DNA of 64,000 nucleotides from Adiantum capillus-veneris (taxonomy: Eukaryota; Streptophyta; Polypodiopsida; Polypodiales; Pteridaceae): positions 33,399,969 through 33,463,968 of the forward strand of contig CM043942.1 in NCBI GenBank assembly GCA_014529385.2, in the 5' to 3' direction. This document shows, piece after piece, positions 1-12,243 of the stretch. Position numbers and translations under genes: made by a program. Positions within the stretch are counted from its first letter, which is position 1. Each line of letters starts with the position of its first letter. Under the pieces are notes generated by a model, which did no database searches, was not told where the DNA came from, and saw nothing but the letters and a program-made list of their open reading frames with translations.

Positions 1-1518
1 AGATTCTCCATATTTTTGTTTGAATTTATGGATTTGTGAGACGGTATTATGAGCTATTCCCCTTTGAGAGAATTCCTCAATAAGCTCGTCAAACACTTCC
101 TCCATCGACTCAAAGTCTCTACGCTCCACAGAGTCAAACCAAGTTGCAGCATCATCCTCTAGGGTTAGTCCAAACCCTGTGAATTGGGTTGGAAAATCTA
201 ACACCTCTTCGGCTCTAATTACACACACAAAGGCTACTACATGATCTCTTGGGTCTCTGTTTCCTGTTTATTTCTTGTTTACCCATTTTTGCACTTGAGA
301 AGGTCTAATTCTGCGATGGTCTACAAACCTCATCATTGGATCACCCCGTCCCAGTCGATACACCTCCTCGGGCCTTCTGTAATAGGCTGGTTCCTCTCCC
401 AATGGTGCTCCTAAGCCATAATTTCTAATGGTTCTCGCTGGAGGTGGTTCTTCTCTTCAAACTTGTTCCATGGGTGGTCCTCCAGGCTCTGTCGACCCTT
501 GTGTCTTTGTCTTACTCTCTGCTTGATACCTTGAATAGTGTGGTGATTCTTGCAAATCCCTAAGCCCTCGTGCGGCTTGATAACCATCTCGGTTTCGGTC
601 TGATTCCATTGTTGCACTCTGTCGAAGCCATGCCTGCAATGATGGCTGGTTTGCTGGTTGGTCTTGGTTGTTGAATGCTTGCGATCGGGTGGAATGAGAG
701 GTAGTGTCATACTCATCTGAAAATGGATTTGTTGACTTGCTTGGGGTGTGGGCGGATCTCGGCATTTCCTCAGGGGCATATGCTGATGCTCCTGGACTTG
801 TTGCTCTTTCTACTTCCTCTGGGAGAATACGTTGGTATTCTCGCCCGTATCTATCAACGAAAACTATGCCCTTCCCCGTAGCAGTTTCATAAGAGAATAA
901 GTAAAGAACCTTGTCTTTGCTTAGTTCGTTTACGTATGGTTCTTTGCTGCGAAAGTAAGAGACAATACCCTCACTCTCCTGTTTGTAGATTCTCACATTC
1001 TCGTTATAAGTTGGAATCCTGGTTGTTTTCTTATCATACATAAAAATAGCTCCGGGCCAATCAATGTTTGGTGGCGGTTCTTGAGTTTCTAAAACCATTT
1101 TCCCTTTTTCCATGTTATCTCCATATCTGTTGTAATCTTCAGGGTTGCTAACTATTAAATAGTGGTTCCCCTTTTCGTCTCGGAATCTATCTCCATCATC
1201 ATACACTAGGATTATCTCCAATCTTTGTGCTGGCCTCTCTTCGATACAAATGCACTTGCGGCCTCGATAGTCAGAATAGACTAGGGCTCCTCTTGAGTTT
1301 GTTCCCTCTAAGAAGATCAGTTTGAGCCTGGAATCATTCAAAGGATTTTGGGAGGTGCTTCCTCCTCGCATACGTCCATCATAGGTGAAACCTCCTGGCT
1401 GTTGACTACCCATCATGAAGAAAGATTTGTCTGACGAAGTGTCAGTATCACTACCTTCCTCAATAATCGGTGCTAGTGGATCTAGCCTTGCCTGAGTTAC
1501 ACTCTCTCGGGGGACACT
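1..1518 (-). pseudogene. Element D gag-like polyprotein, broken, runs off window edge
   Basis: On the minus strand one frame runs from about 1518 to base 1, interrupted by TGA at 457-459 and TAA near 268-270. The first ATG is at 1416. About 40-200 residues after it come three units of the form [YF]-x-D-x-x-G-x-x-[YC] (residues 47-55, 78-86 and 186-194), followed by a polar Ser/Pro/Gln-rich stretch. Beyond the stops (bases 250-1) the frame reads as a retrotransposon gag core: an L-T-L-E-D-D-A-A-T-W-F-type segment followed by an acidic/aromatic helix and F-S-Q-R-G, as in the Retrotrans_gag domain. Gag would form the capsid around the element RNA. The tRNA-Asp PBS at 3458-3476 lies upstream in the same orientation. 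The gag call rests on the C-terminal part; I do not recognise the N-terminal motif region. Confidence 0.7.
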
Positions 1519-3457
1519 AAGCTACCTTGGTCACCTGCCACCTTCTGGTCTCTAACAATGTATCTAACAATGTCTCTAACCTTGGTCACTTGCCACCTTC
1601 TGGTCTCTAACAATGTATCTTCCTGATCTTAAATTCATCAAACTTATCAATGCAATTTATCACAATTCCAACCACTCACCTGGCCATGGGTCAGTTTCTG
1701 CACAACTTCTTGCTTTGTTGCTGAATATACCTGTACACAAGCGTTTTAAGTTCGGCAATTGAATCAAAGCATTTATCTGCTAGAGGTTATCTTAGTAATG
1801 ATTGGTATAACTGGAGAGTTAATCTCAACCACTACTATATTTTATACACTGCTGATGTTCTGGATTAGGTTTGCTAATCTGCAATAGTACTTCCCTCAAA
1901 TGTTGGTCAATTTACGTGAAAAAGTCTGAATTTAGTCCTTGCTTCGTCAAATTGGCAAACAAGGTCCAAATTCACTTCTGAAAGAATTTCTGGAACCCTT
2001 AAGCCAAATGGAACCTCACTGTCTAGGCTAAGTCAAATTTTCTCTGCAGTATGCCCCAATAGACATCCTACACGTAGGATGTCTCCTGCTGTGTTTTGCC
2101 TGGATTTTTGCACTGTTGTTTCCCTTTGTTGTGCTGAGCTTACAACTGCTTTTACTTTTTGATTTGGACACCTATTAGCTAGTCAATGAGTCAAAAATCT
2201 GTTCCGACGGCCTGCTGATGGTATTGATCAGTCTAATCAACTCCAAATTGGACCAAAATTGACTAGGAGGCTTGCCTTAGGCTATATAACACCTTACAAT
2301 GCTCAAAGTTAAAGTCTGGCTTCATTTTCTTGCATTAGACATCCTACGCGTAGGATGTCTTTTTCATCAGAATGGCTTCAAACTCAAAGCCCAGGCTCCC
2401 CTTGAGTTTCTGATCACTTGGGTATACTCAGAATTCAGTTTGGAGTCTCAAATCACTCATAAGACATCCTACGCGTAGGATGTCTTTTTGGCCTATTTGA
2501 CCCCAGATTTGTCCCACAGCTTCCCCTTGGTGTCAGTATCCTAGTGGTATGCTTAGATTTTGATTTGGATGTCAAAAGTCCCAATCTTCAGCTGTTTTTG
2601 CTTTTTCAGTCAAAAGTGCTAAAAGTCCACTTTGAACCCAATTTTCTTACCCAAATGAGGTGAAACCCCTTTCAGTCACTCAATATATCATGCAAGACAT
2701 ACTCATGCAGCCAACTTATGGTTTTGGTCTCAAGTTAATGTTTTGGCACTATTTGGGTAGGATGTCTAGCAATTTCAGTCTATCTGGCGTTATCCTATCA
2801 AGATATGGCCAAATTTCCACTTTCCAGTTGAAATTAGGGTAAACCCTACCTTCTGAACACACTGGTCAACTCAAAATCCCAAAATGCCTCCCAGGTTGGC
2901 ATGTAGACATCCTACGCGTAGGATGTCTATTGGCTTAAAATTAAAGTCTTTTCTAACAGGAATGCTCCTGATGCTCTGTAGATCTATCAGAAACACTCAG
3001 AGTAACTTTTGGACTTCAATTAGGCTTTCAACCACACTTTTGCGTCTTTTTGCGTCTTTTACAAACTTGTAATGATTCTACCAAGCAAGTGTACATGCAT
3101 GAAATGCTCTAGATCTGAATCATGATGTCCTACTTACTTTACTCCTACCTATCATGAAGAAATGGTGATAATGGTGTTTTTGGTTGCTTTTTGGCCTCTC
3201 CGGACTCTCAAGCTCTCCTCTCACCGCTTCTACCACTCCAACTCCTACTCTAGAACTCGACTACTACCTAAAACTACCTAAGTCTACCTCCTCTACCTAA
3301 TTCGAAGGATCTAGGCTAGACACACACTTCCTAGACTCCCTCTAACACCTAGAGAGTCCTCCACCCTCTGATCCTATCTAAATGTAAAGCGAGACTCTTG
3401 GCTAGCCAAAAATCCCAATCCTCAAGGATTAGTCTTGGTCACCTACCTAAGGTTTTC
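1519..3457 (-). other. Element D leader, non-coding
   Basis: This stretch lies between the PBS and the gag-like frame of element D and has no credible long ORF. It holds a short duplication (about 1535-1620, a repeated segment beginning with cttggtcac), four palindromic 24-mers (2061-2928) and several half-copies of the same sequence. In retroelements this is the place for packaging and dimerisation signals. That role is inferred from position only. Confidence 0.5.
2061..2928. repeat. Dispersed 24-nt palindrome, four copies
   Basis: Four copies of a near-perfect self-complementary 24-mer occur at 2061-2084, 2337-2360, 2462-2485 and 2905-2928. Each is AGACATCCTACG followed by its own reverse complement. 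The first copy has CACG instead of CGCG at the centre. Half-copies ending in TAGGATGTCT occur at 2757-2767 and 3827-3840. Spacings are 276, 125 and 443 nt, so this is not a tandem satellite. Sequence between the copies is not repeated. I recognise no family. Confidence 0.9.
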
Positions 3458-3476
3458 GTCCCCGACAACGGCGCCA
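3458..3476 (-). promoter_or_regulatory. Primer-binding site, tRNA-Asp type (element D)
   Basis: The plus strand reads GTCCCCGACAACGGCGCCA, the 3' end of plant tRNA-Asp with one change (GACAAC for GGCAAC). The minus strand is therefore a PBS, as in Athila-like gypsy elements. It abuts an LTR ending in CA at 3478 and primes an element running towards base 1. Confidence 0.8.
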
Positions 3477-3477
3477 A

Positions 3478-4458
3478 TGTTTGACGGGTACGCCGCAACG
3501 AACGTCAGCACAGTGAGAACTCACCTAACAAGTAATGTCAGTTAAGGACAAAGCTTGACCCGCAGGCGCGTGGAAGCAAGCATAAGGTGTCAACCTACAC
3601 TCAACCGACTCCTAACTAATTCCTACAGAGGTCTCTACCAATTGTCTAAGTCACAGCCTTCAAGAGTGCAAAAGAGGAAACTTCCTACAACGTTTGCTAG
3701 AGCCGAACACCCATCAAACACTTTTGAAACACCATAGAACTTGAAGGAGACCCTACTAATACCTATAGGCCACTCTCCCTAAGCTCTATGAACCAAAATC
3801 ACGACCCAAAACACCCGGTGCAGAAACACGTAGGATGTCTGGCCGAAATTTACAGGTCTTCGGTTCCGAAATCTGAAGTGCCTAATGTGTAGTTCTACTC
3901 AATGTGAACGCGTGGATATGCTGCAATGAGAAATCGGATAACGTATGCTCACCCAAACAACCGATGAAACTCATAGAAGTAGCTCCCAAAGCCGGACCGT
4001 ACGCGCGCAATGTTAGTATCGGCGCGTAGCTCTAGTCCGGGGCAACATGTTGCACTTCTCCGCACTCGATTCCAACCACCGTAGCACACGTAGCGTCAAG
4101 ACGAAGCTCACACTCTCTCTCTCGTACATAGTACACTCACTCACAGACTTCAAACTTCTTTAAAATGACAAAAGGTTTTTTCATTAAGGTCAAAAAGTGG
4201 TATATATACCTTACAACTTCTCAAACCCTAAAGTTCCAAAATCAACCATCTACTCAATCTAACTATCAAAACTGGGATACAATCTGGAAACTTCTGTAAG
4301 TCCCAATATTTACAAGGTGAAAAATCGGGTTTTCCTCAATGAATGAATAATTACAAAAATAATAGTCCGCCGAGTAGTTAGATGCCGTGGGGTGTGTCCA
4401 GCTTCTAACATCAGGGAGGGAGGTTGAGAGAGAAGCAAGTGAATGATGGACGTCAGCA
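3478..4458 (-). repeat. LTR (element D side), with PPT on its other flank
   Basis: The segment begins TG and ends CA. On the lower side it abuts the tRNA-Asp PBS, so it acts as the 5' LTR of element D. On the upper side, four bases away, is a 14-nt polypurine tract (minus strand, 4463-4476), as expected of a 3' LTR. A TATATATA core promoter candidate is at 4199-4210. The half-copy TAGGATGTCT at 3831-3840 links it to the leader palindromes. It does not resemble the LTR at 10527. The 4458 boundary is less certain than the 3478 one. Confidence 0.6.
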
Positions 4459-4462
4459 AAAA

Positions 4463-4476
4463 CTCCCCCCTCCCTT
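4463..4476 (-). promoter_or_regulatory. Polypurine tract candidate
   Basis: On the minus strand this is a 14-base run of purines with six consecutive G. It lies about 85 nt after the stop codon of the element A W-V-P-K ORF and four bases before the LTR edge. It fits a plus-strand primer for reverse transcription. Confidence 0.6.
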
Positions 4477-4559
4477 GGGTAGGTCATACTATTTGAAATG
4501 TGCTCGTCACCCTTTGAAACCAATTGTTCCAGTTGGTAATAGGTGAGGATTTTTACCAT

Positions 4560-5233
4560 TAGTTTTCTATTACCTTAGGTGCCTCATTGAGTTGCAAGGG
4601 TGGTAAGGTACTCTCCCAGGATCGAACTTGAAGTGGTTCATCAGGTGATTCTTGAACACTGGGAGGTGTGGATTCCTTTGTAGCTTTATGGAGGTCCACT
4701 ATTGTAGGTGGAGGCCGTGGAGAAGCTTTTACCTCTATGGATGCATTACATGAGGAGCTAGGAGCTTCATGGGACTCCCCCCTTCCTGAGCTAGGTGGAA
4801 CAAATCGTTCTTTCTTCGGTACCCAAACTAGCTCTGGAGCGGGTGTGTAGCATTGTATGATTCTTTTCTTTCCATGATCGTCGATTCATTTTGGAGTTAC
4901 GGGATTGGGCTCACATGGGTAAGGTGACAGGTAAGAACACAATCTACGTTTTGGCACCCAAATTTGATCATTTCCTTGATAGTAGCCTTGAGCTTCCAAT
5001 AGTCGTTTAGGAATCCAAGACAACATTTCCTTACAATTTTTGGGGCGAGTGGGATGTTTCTTACAAGGCTTCTGTTTTTTGGCATTAGTTATGGTCTCTA
5101 AAGAAGATTTAGGGACCCACTTGTATGTTTTGTTCGTTATATTAGGATGAGTCTTTCCAGAAGCTATATGCATTGCTTGTAGCATATTTAAGGGTACGGG
5201 CATTTCATCCCCCTCAGGTGTCACCCAGGTCAT
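4560..5233 (-). pseudogene. Element A C-terminal W-V-P-K-array domain
   Basis: The frame runs from 5233 to a TAA at 4560-4562 with a single in-frame TGA at 4886-4888. It carries four spaced motifs of the type [IKV]-W-[VI]-P-K-[KRS]: K-W-V-P-K-S, S-W-I-P-K-R, Q-I-W-V-P-K-R and V-W-V-P-K-K. These are separated by basic, Cys/Lys/Pro-rich linkers and followed by a Ser/Pro-rich tail. The region directly follows the protease (5276-5952) and ends about 85 nt before a polypurine tract, so it is the 3' end of the coding region. A nucleic-acid-binding or assembly role is possible, but nothing in the sequence proves one. The same motif array recurs at 41.2, 46.9 and 51.2 kb. Confidence 0.6.
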
Positions 5234-5275
5234 CCCCCTGTTTTCCCAAGTGTCTACGGTTGCTGCTAGGTGGAC

Positions 5276-5952
5276 CTAATCCACATTATCTGACTCAGTC
5301 ATCCCAGGTAGTACGTCCATATAAGGAGAATCTTCCCCAACATCAGTGTCAGCTTTACACGTGTAACAATACTGCAATGGGGCGGAGTGAGCTATGGTGT
5401 CAGATCTATGATCAATTATAAACCTGTTTCCTCGAGTATGTGCTCGACCAGTTACGAGATCTACTCGAATAACAGAATCTTGGAACTGCAAGTAGACATG
5501 GTTTTTAGACCAATCATGCACCATTTTTTCTTCCCTAATGAAAGGACATCCTAAGATCATCTCCGATGCCATAGTGTGTTTGGAGAAATCCATAACAATG
5601 AGGGTAATCCTTATTTTATGTCCAAAGACCTTGATCTTGAATCTTCTAGCATCCCAATAGGTTTAACAATAGACCCATTGGCCATCTTCACTACTATGGT
5701 TGTGGTCGCAAGGTAAGGTCTTCCCATAGTTTCCCAACAATTTTTAGTCACAATGCTAACCCCAGTGCCACCATCAAGGATTCCCTTCACAGTTAATCCC
5801 TTAGTAGTGATTGGTATGGTCGCATTGGATTCATCACCCTCAAAGTATTGCCCCAACTTGTTAACATGTATTTCTATAACAAGGTTCTCATCTAGGTTGG
5901 GTTGTGGATCTAAGTGTTCCTCCTCTATTGGCATCTCCCCAGCTCCATCCAT
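5276..5952 (-). pseudogene. Element A retropepsin (aspartic protease), frameshifted
   Basis: Two overlapping frames (5952-5611 and about 5640-5276) join into one protease-like domain with a frameshift near 5640. The active-site triad reads D-G-G-T at 5764-5775, where retropepsins have D-[ST]-G-[AST], preceded by V-K-G-I-L. The C-terminal flap-side signature is M-I-L-G-C-P-F. Upstream, V-N-K-L-G-Q-Y-F-E-G-D matches the corresponding part of element E at 43.4 kb. The domain would mature the gag polyprotein. The Gly for Ser/Thr change and the frameshift argue that it is dead. It lies between gag and the W-V-P-K domain. Confidence 0.75.
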
Positions 5953-6442
5953 CTATGCAAATTGTGGTAGCCCAAACTTTAGTTCTCAATTGAGGAAAGC
6001 TCAAAGAGCTGAGACTAGCTCACGGTCTTTATATAGTTTGGACATGATGGTGGTTCTAACTTCTGAAGACATGAAATCCATCAATTTGGCAATGTTTAAT
6101 GGCACCTTTTGGACTTTAGTCCCTTAACGTGGGGAATATGGGATCTCCATTTCTTTGATAGGATCAGGTAGTCCCTCTGTAAACATTCTTTCCATCAAGA
6201 AGTTAATACGCCCACTTTCCCGTGACTTTAAGTCACTTTCTTCCTGGATGACACTAGGTATGGCTAAGGGTCTATGGACTTGGTGAGGTTGTTGTTGTGT
6301 AGGGAACACGGTGTCTGTAATCTGGATTTGCCTAGGTGCTGGTTCTAGATCCCTTTAAGTATCTTCTACCAAACTCCTCAATTGCTTGCTGAATCTCCTC
6401 TATAGGGTTTGGATAAGTTCCTATCTTCTTCTTGGATCTTGG
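5953..6442 (-). pseudogene. Element A gag-protease linker
   Basis: Several short open stretches (for example 6309-6124) continue the minus-strand polyprotein between the last zinc knuckle region and the protease. Around 6120-5990 a helical segment of the V-P-L-N-I-A-K-L-M-D-F type can be read, interrupted by stops. No enzymatic motif is seen. It is assigned by collinearity with gag and protease. Confidence 0.45.
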
Positions 6443-9400
6443 TCATTGTCTCTCATGAAGCTCATCCTTGTTGGTTTCTATCTTAGTGGTCGTTTTGGTC
6501 TCCATGGTTTCACCTGAATCAAAATCCTCTTCAACGTCATTCATATATACGGGGTCATCACCAGTCCCTATGTTGGTCTTTGAACTAGGGTCTGACTTCG
6601 CTGCTTTTTGTGATCTCTTCCCTCGTGTTTTCTTCTTTTTCTCAGATTGGGCAATTGATACCGTGTCTCTTTCCTCAAGAATATAATTTTGTTTTTGGAG
6701 CATCGATCGTGTGAGTACATTTACTGGTACCACAGGTGTACTTTGTAATGGCTCCTCGGTAACCTCAATGAAGTTTAATGGCGTGATCTTCAATGCATTT
6801 GGATTATTTGGACATTGGGCAATCACATGATCTATGCCTCATCGATTACACATGAGTATTGGCATTGTAGACGTGCTCACTTGAATGATTTGCATTAGTG
6901 TGGCGTTCTCTTGTAGCCTAATAGGACACTCCGCTACACGATGTGGACCTCCACACTCATAGCATTGAAGAGGTGGTCTCTTAGCAGTGTAATTGATATT
7001 TTGGCCTCTTGCCGCAAGAGCAGCTACTTGATATACAGTTTTGACTTGTCCCCAATAGTCCTCCAGGTAGTATTGTGGACTTTCTTCAAGCACATCCATC
7101 CCATAGGCAATATTAGGATCTATATCTTCCTCACAGCCTTCCAAACAAGCAATAGATGACTCACAACCCACTTGATTCACAGAAGTGATTCTCGGATGTG
7201 GTGGTTGCGGTCCTAGGACTGGAGGTGGTAAGGGTGTTGTTTGAACAACATTTTGGGCCCTAGGGACCATGTGTTGTGACGTTTGTTCAAGAGGTGGGGC
7301 CGGCATCAATGCAGGCACTCGAGGTGTGTCTTTCCATGCTAAGGTTGGTCTATTGTCCATCACGCGCTTAAATACTATGCAATCCTTAGCTTGATGACCA
7401 TACCTTCCACAGGCATTGAAATTCCGATTGAATTTTATTCTAAAAGTAGGGCATTCACTGGTACTATGCGGCCCATAGCATACTAAGCACCATTGTTGCT
7501 CCCTTCTTGGAAACATATGATTGTTTTGTGGAGCACAATTGTCTCTAAGACTCTCTTGAATAGCCTTGGTGAGATCTGCTAAAGTCATCTCATATATCTT
7601 TGGCTCCTTAGCAATACGCTTTAGGGTCATTGGCTGATGCCCTGATGCTTGCAAGCTAATAGATTTAGGCTCAACAGACACTCTTTCTCCTTGAATCATT
7701 AAATTATCCTCCAATTGGATCGCACTAGTGGTGACTGCTTCCCAAGTGGTGATACCTCTAATGACTAGGCCATTGTAGATATCCTCACGTCGTAATCCCC
7801 TAATGAATCTATCAAGCAATTGATTATTATTGAACCACTCATTTGGATTACAACAAGAATTCAAATGCTTCAAGCGACTAATAAAGTCTCTCACTGACTC
7901 TCCTTCCTCTCATTCGGCTTTCTGGAGCTGAGAGGCTACATCCCAAAGCACTTCCTCTTGTATGTATTCTTTCAAGAACAGTCTCCTAAGAATAGGGTAA
8001 ATCGTTTTTCTTCCACCCTTAGGGTTAAATACCAATCCCCAGCCTTTCCACTTAAGGTTAGGCTTAAAGCATTACTCTTATGCAGGTCATTGTGTTCTCC
8101 TAGAGAATTGCGTATTTGTTTAAACACTTTAATATGCTTTCTCACATCCCCGTCTCCACTAAATTTTTGTGTGAGCTTGGCTATTTGTACTGCCTTACTT
8201 CTAGGCTCTCTATCAGGCGTGTTACGCATATTCTCGGCTATAGATCGACCAATATCTTGAGCAAATGTTGCCAAGTCACCTAAGTGAGCAGGAACCGTGG
8301 GTGTAGGCACTCCAGAGACTACATGTGGAGTGGGTATTGGCATTGGGCTTGGCGCATAGGAAGCCCTTGGGTTCCACGTTGGGTACGATGTTGTGCCATG
8401 TGGTGGCCCAAAGTTCATATGTGTAGACCTAGGCAGAGCAGACGTCGTATGTGACATGCTAATGCTAGCCGGTATAGTCCTATGGAAATAAGAGCTTGGG
8501 TGTTGTGGTTGTAGAGCAAGGTAGTTGAAACAATGGGAGGGGTAGGGACTACATGAGTGCGATGACCCATAGGTGCATACGATTGGTACACACTTGTCGG
8601 TAGTGTTGCAGGCATTGAGCTACCATGTAGTGGTGCTTTACTAACAAATGAGGTCCATGGCGTGTTTCTCGGCATGCCCATCATTGGGGTAGGCATGGTA
8701 GTCGTGTTGTCATCAACGAAAAGATGAGCTAGACTTGGAAAGGTAAAGCTATCACTTGTGGGCTCAGATTGCACCGAGACCCCTGGCTAAACAACATATG
8801 GGGGATCCATCCAATAAGGTCAATTGTTTAGCCTTTCCTGTATCCAAGAATCTCATGAGACCCGTTGAAGGCGTGTTGATCCCCTTGTTCTGTCTCTCTA
8901 ACTCAATGACCCTATGGATGACCTCACAAACTCTTTGTTGTTGATCCTCCACACTAGTAGCACCCATTGTGGATTGTAGGACATCTAACCAACCCACGTG
9001 ATAGGTGTGACCTGTGTATAGGTCGGTTAGAGTTTTCGTTTGTAGTTCGTACTCCCAGTTCTCATTTAAGAACTCTCCATCTAAGATTGAGGTGCTAGGG
9101 GTGTCCTTTGAGCTAGATGCAATGTTGCTTTCTAGGGTTTGGCCCTTAGCGGTTGCTAAGTCAGGAGCACTCAATTGCTCTCTTAGCAAGGATATTGACA
9201 GAGGGGCTTTGGCTTTTAACTCTCTTCGTTGCTCCGCCTTACGTAAGCTCTTGACTTCATTTTCCCTAGACACAATGATATATCGCTCAACCTCTTGCAC
9301 TTCGGCAAGGCTTCTACCATTGGGTAATATGACCTCGGAGGGGAATAGCTCTGAAGAGTCAGAAGGTGCAGTGAATGAAGTATTTACGTGCATATTCTCT

Positions 9401-9777
9401 AAGGGCATAGGGTCTACGTTGGTCATGAATGGCGATTTTTCTTCCCCACCCCCCTCATTTACATCATTAGCTCCATGTTCAGAGCGAGTGGCTCTACTAA
9501 AGGTTTCCTTCAAGCGGCTAAGCATGCTCGGCCCGGACCGTGGACCCATGGCATGCATGTCTTAGCTTGGGCTATCAAGATTAGGCATTGGGAAACCCTC
9601 CATGACATTGTAGTCAGAGGAAGAGTCACTAGCCGCTATGTTTGCGTCTTGGTTTGTACTACCTTGGGTCCTCGCCGAGGGCCCGGAACCTAAGGTAGGT
9701 GGATAATGAGAACTCGCGTAAGTCAAAATTCTCTCTAGTTGCTCTGTCTCTAGCACACGACCAGAGCGCATTTGCAT
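6443..9777 (-). pseudogene. Element A gag with tandem zinc knuckles
   Basis: Successive minus-strand frames 9777-9562, 9558-8764, 8774-8415, 8457-7972, 7894-6839 and 6826-6443 form one decayed gag. There are in-frame stops at 9562-9564 and 6839-6841 and frameshifts near 8770, 8440 and 7950. The N-terminal part is acidic and helical (R-x-L-A-E-V-Q-E-V-E-R-Y). The middle is Pro/Thr-rich. The capsid core (about 8250-7700) has the L-S-G-K-A-G-D-W-Y and F-I-R-G-L-R-x-E-D signatures of Retrotrans_gag. Then come several zinc knuckles of CX2CX3HX4C and CX2CX4HX4C type. One knuckle has Phe for its first Cys. The last knuckle has a TGA where its second Cys should be. A second copy at 62.3-64 kb confirms the frame. 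PBS and LTR lie upstream at 10505-11261. Confidence 0.85.
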
Positions 9778-10504
9778 GTGCCTTTTACACCCTACAAGCG
9801 TCGATGGATAACCTCAAAGGTTAATCGCTTACTTTTTTAGGCGTCCGTTTTCACTCGTTTTTTATATTTTTTAATGTTTTTTAATGATCGGTTCTTTTAT
9901 TAAAGTTTGTGATAGCTCAAAACGAGCGTATCACTCAAAGGGTTGCGTGTGCTTTACAACACAACGTTCGGTCACCTGAAGCTCCGTTGGTCCTCAAAAA
10001 AGTCAATTTTTAGCTACGTGTGAAGATAAAATACGTAATTTTAAAGGGCCACTGAGGCCTGAGCCTGAGCGTGAGCTTGGGCTTGGGTCTGGGCTTGGGT
10101 TTAGAACCCGATCCCGCCGGTCCAAGCTTTTTTTTTTATTTTTTTTTTTTATTTTTATTTTTTAAGGATAAGGTCGCCACGGCCTACGTGCGAGCACACA
10201 CACACTCTACCTACCTACCTACAACTAATACACCTACTGTTACACACTGACACACTTCATTAGCTCTAACAGATCTACTTCCTACTTACTGTACTTCACA
10301 TTACACAGAACTAACAACCTTAATACTAACACCTTATCACAGAGAAAACACAGTACCTTTCAAAACTTCATTAACAAAGAAATACACAGTAGCAAAACAA
10401 AATCCTTCTTCTCAACACACACACCTTCCTTCCCTACCTTTCCTACAATTGAAATTGCACCACAAAAGAAGCACAGAGTGCCATTCAAGCTTAGTGTATA
10501 GCAT
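9778..10504 (-). other. Element A leader, non-coding
   Basis: Untranslated stretch between gag and the PBS. It contains a purine/G-rich periodic segment (about 10047-10105, repeats of the type TGGGCT/TGAGCC), an A/T homopolymer patch near 10130-10165 and an ACACAC/TACC-rich patch near 10196-10230. No ORF longer than 60 codons looks real. Confidence 0.5.
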
Positions 10505-10522
10505 TCCCCGGCAACGGTGCCA
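10505..10522 (-). promoter_or_regulatory. Primer-binding site, tRNA-Asp type (element A)
   Basis: The plus strand reads TCCCCGGCAACGGTGCCA, which differs from the plant tRNA-Asp 3' end by one base. The minus-strand element A would prime here. The LTR begins four bases further up at 10527. Confidence 0.85.
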
Positions 10523-10766
10523 AAAATGTGCGCGTCTGTCGCACGTGTCAATGCAAAGGAACTTGCCAATACACTGTGTGCAAGCCACAAATGCTTCCAA
10601 GCACACAACAACTCTAAACTAGTAAGCTCAAAGATGGCAATGGTGTGTCACTCACCGCTCTACGCTTGCTGTCGTGGAGGATTCCTGGCCGCGAAGAAGA
10701 AGGAGCCGCCACTGCACCGCGCTCAATCGCTTCGCCGCCGTCGTGCCGTCATCGCAATGCTCGATT

Positions 10767-10900
<134 letters not shown>

Positions 10901-11047
10901 GCATACACACACACATAAGGAGATGAAGAAGAAGAAGATGGAGATGGAGCAAGAGCACTCTTCAATTGCACAAATGAGAGAATCAGTGAATTTTGGGTTT
11001 AGTTGACTTTTATATGAGCTCGCCCCATTCACACTTGGGCACCCATG

Positions 11048-11165
11048 CTTAGCCAAATAATCCCTTGAATGTTCCAGTTAGAGTGCGTCTCTCATCGGCG
11101 ATCACTCTTAGCCAACTAATCCCTTGAATGTTCCAGTTAGAGTGCGTCTCTCATCGGCGATCACT
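11048..11165. repeat. 59-bp tandem duplication
   Basis: Two nearly identical copies starting at CTTAGCCAA (11048 and 11107), differing by about one base. It lies in the upstream part of the element A LTR. Confidence 0.9.
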
Positions 11166-11261
11166 CTTACCCTTTTCCTACTGGACTGACAAGCCCGGTA
11201 CCTGACTCTACCAAATAATTAATACGGCGTCCGTCTTAGGTGATAGGAATGTGTGTGAGGG

Positions 11262-12243
<982 letters not shown>

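Noticed and set aside
2061-2928. Palindromic 24-mers considered as a MITE family or as CRISPR repeats
   Set aside because: No target duplications, too short for MITEs, and spacers of 100-419 nt are not CRISPR-like.
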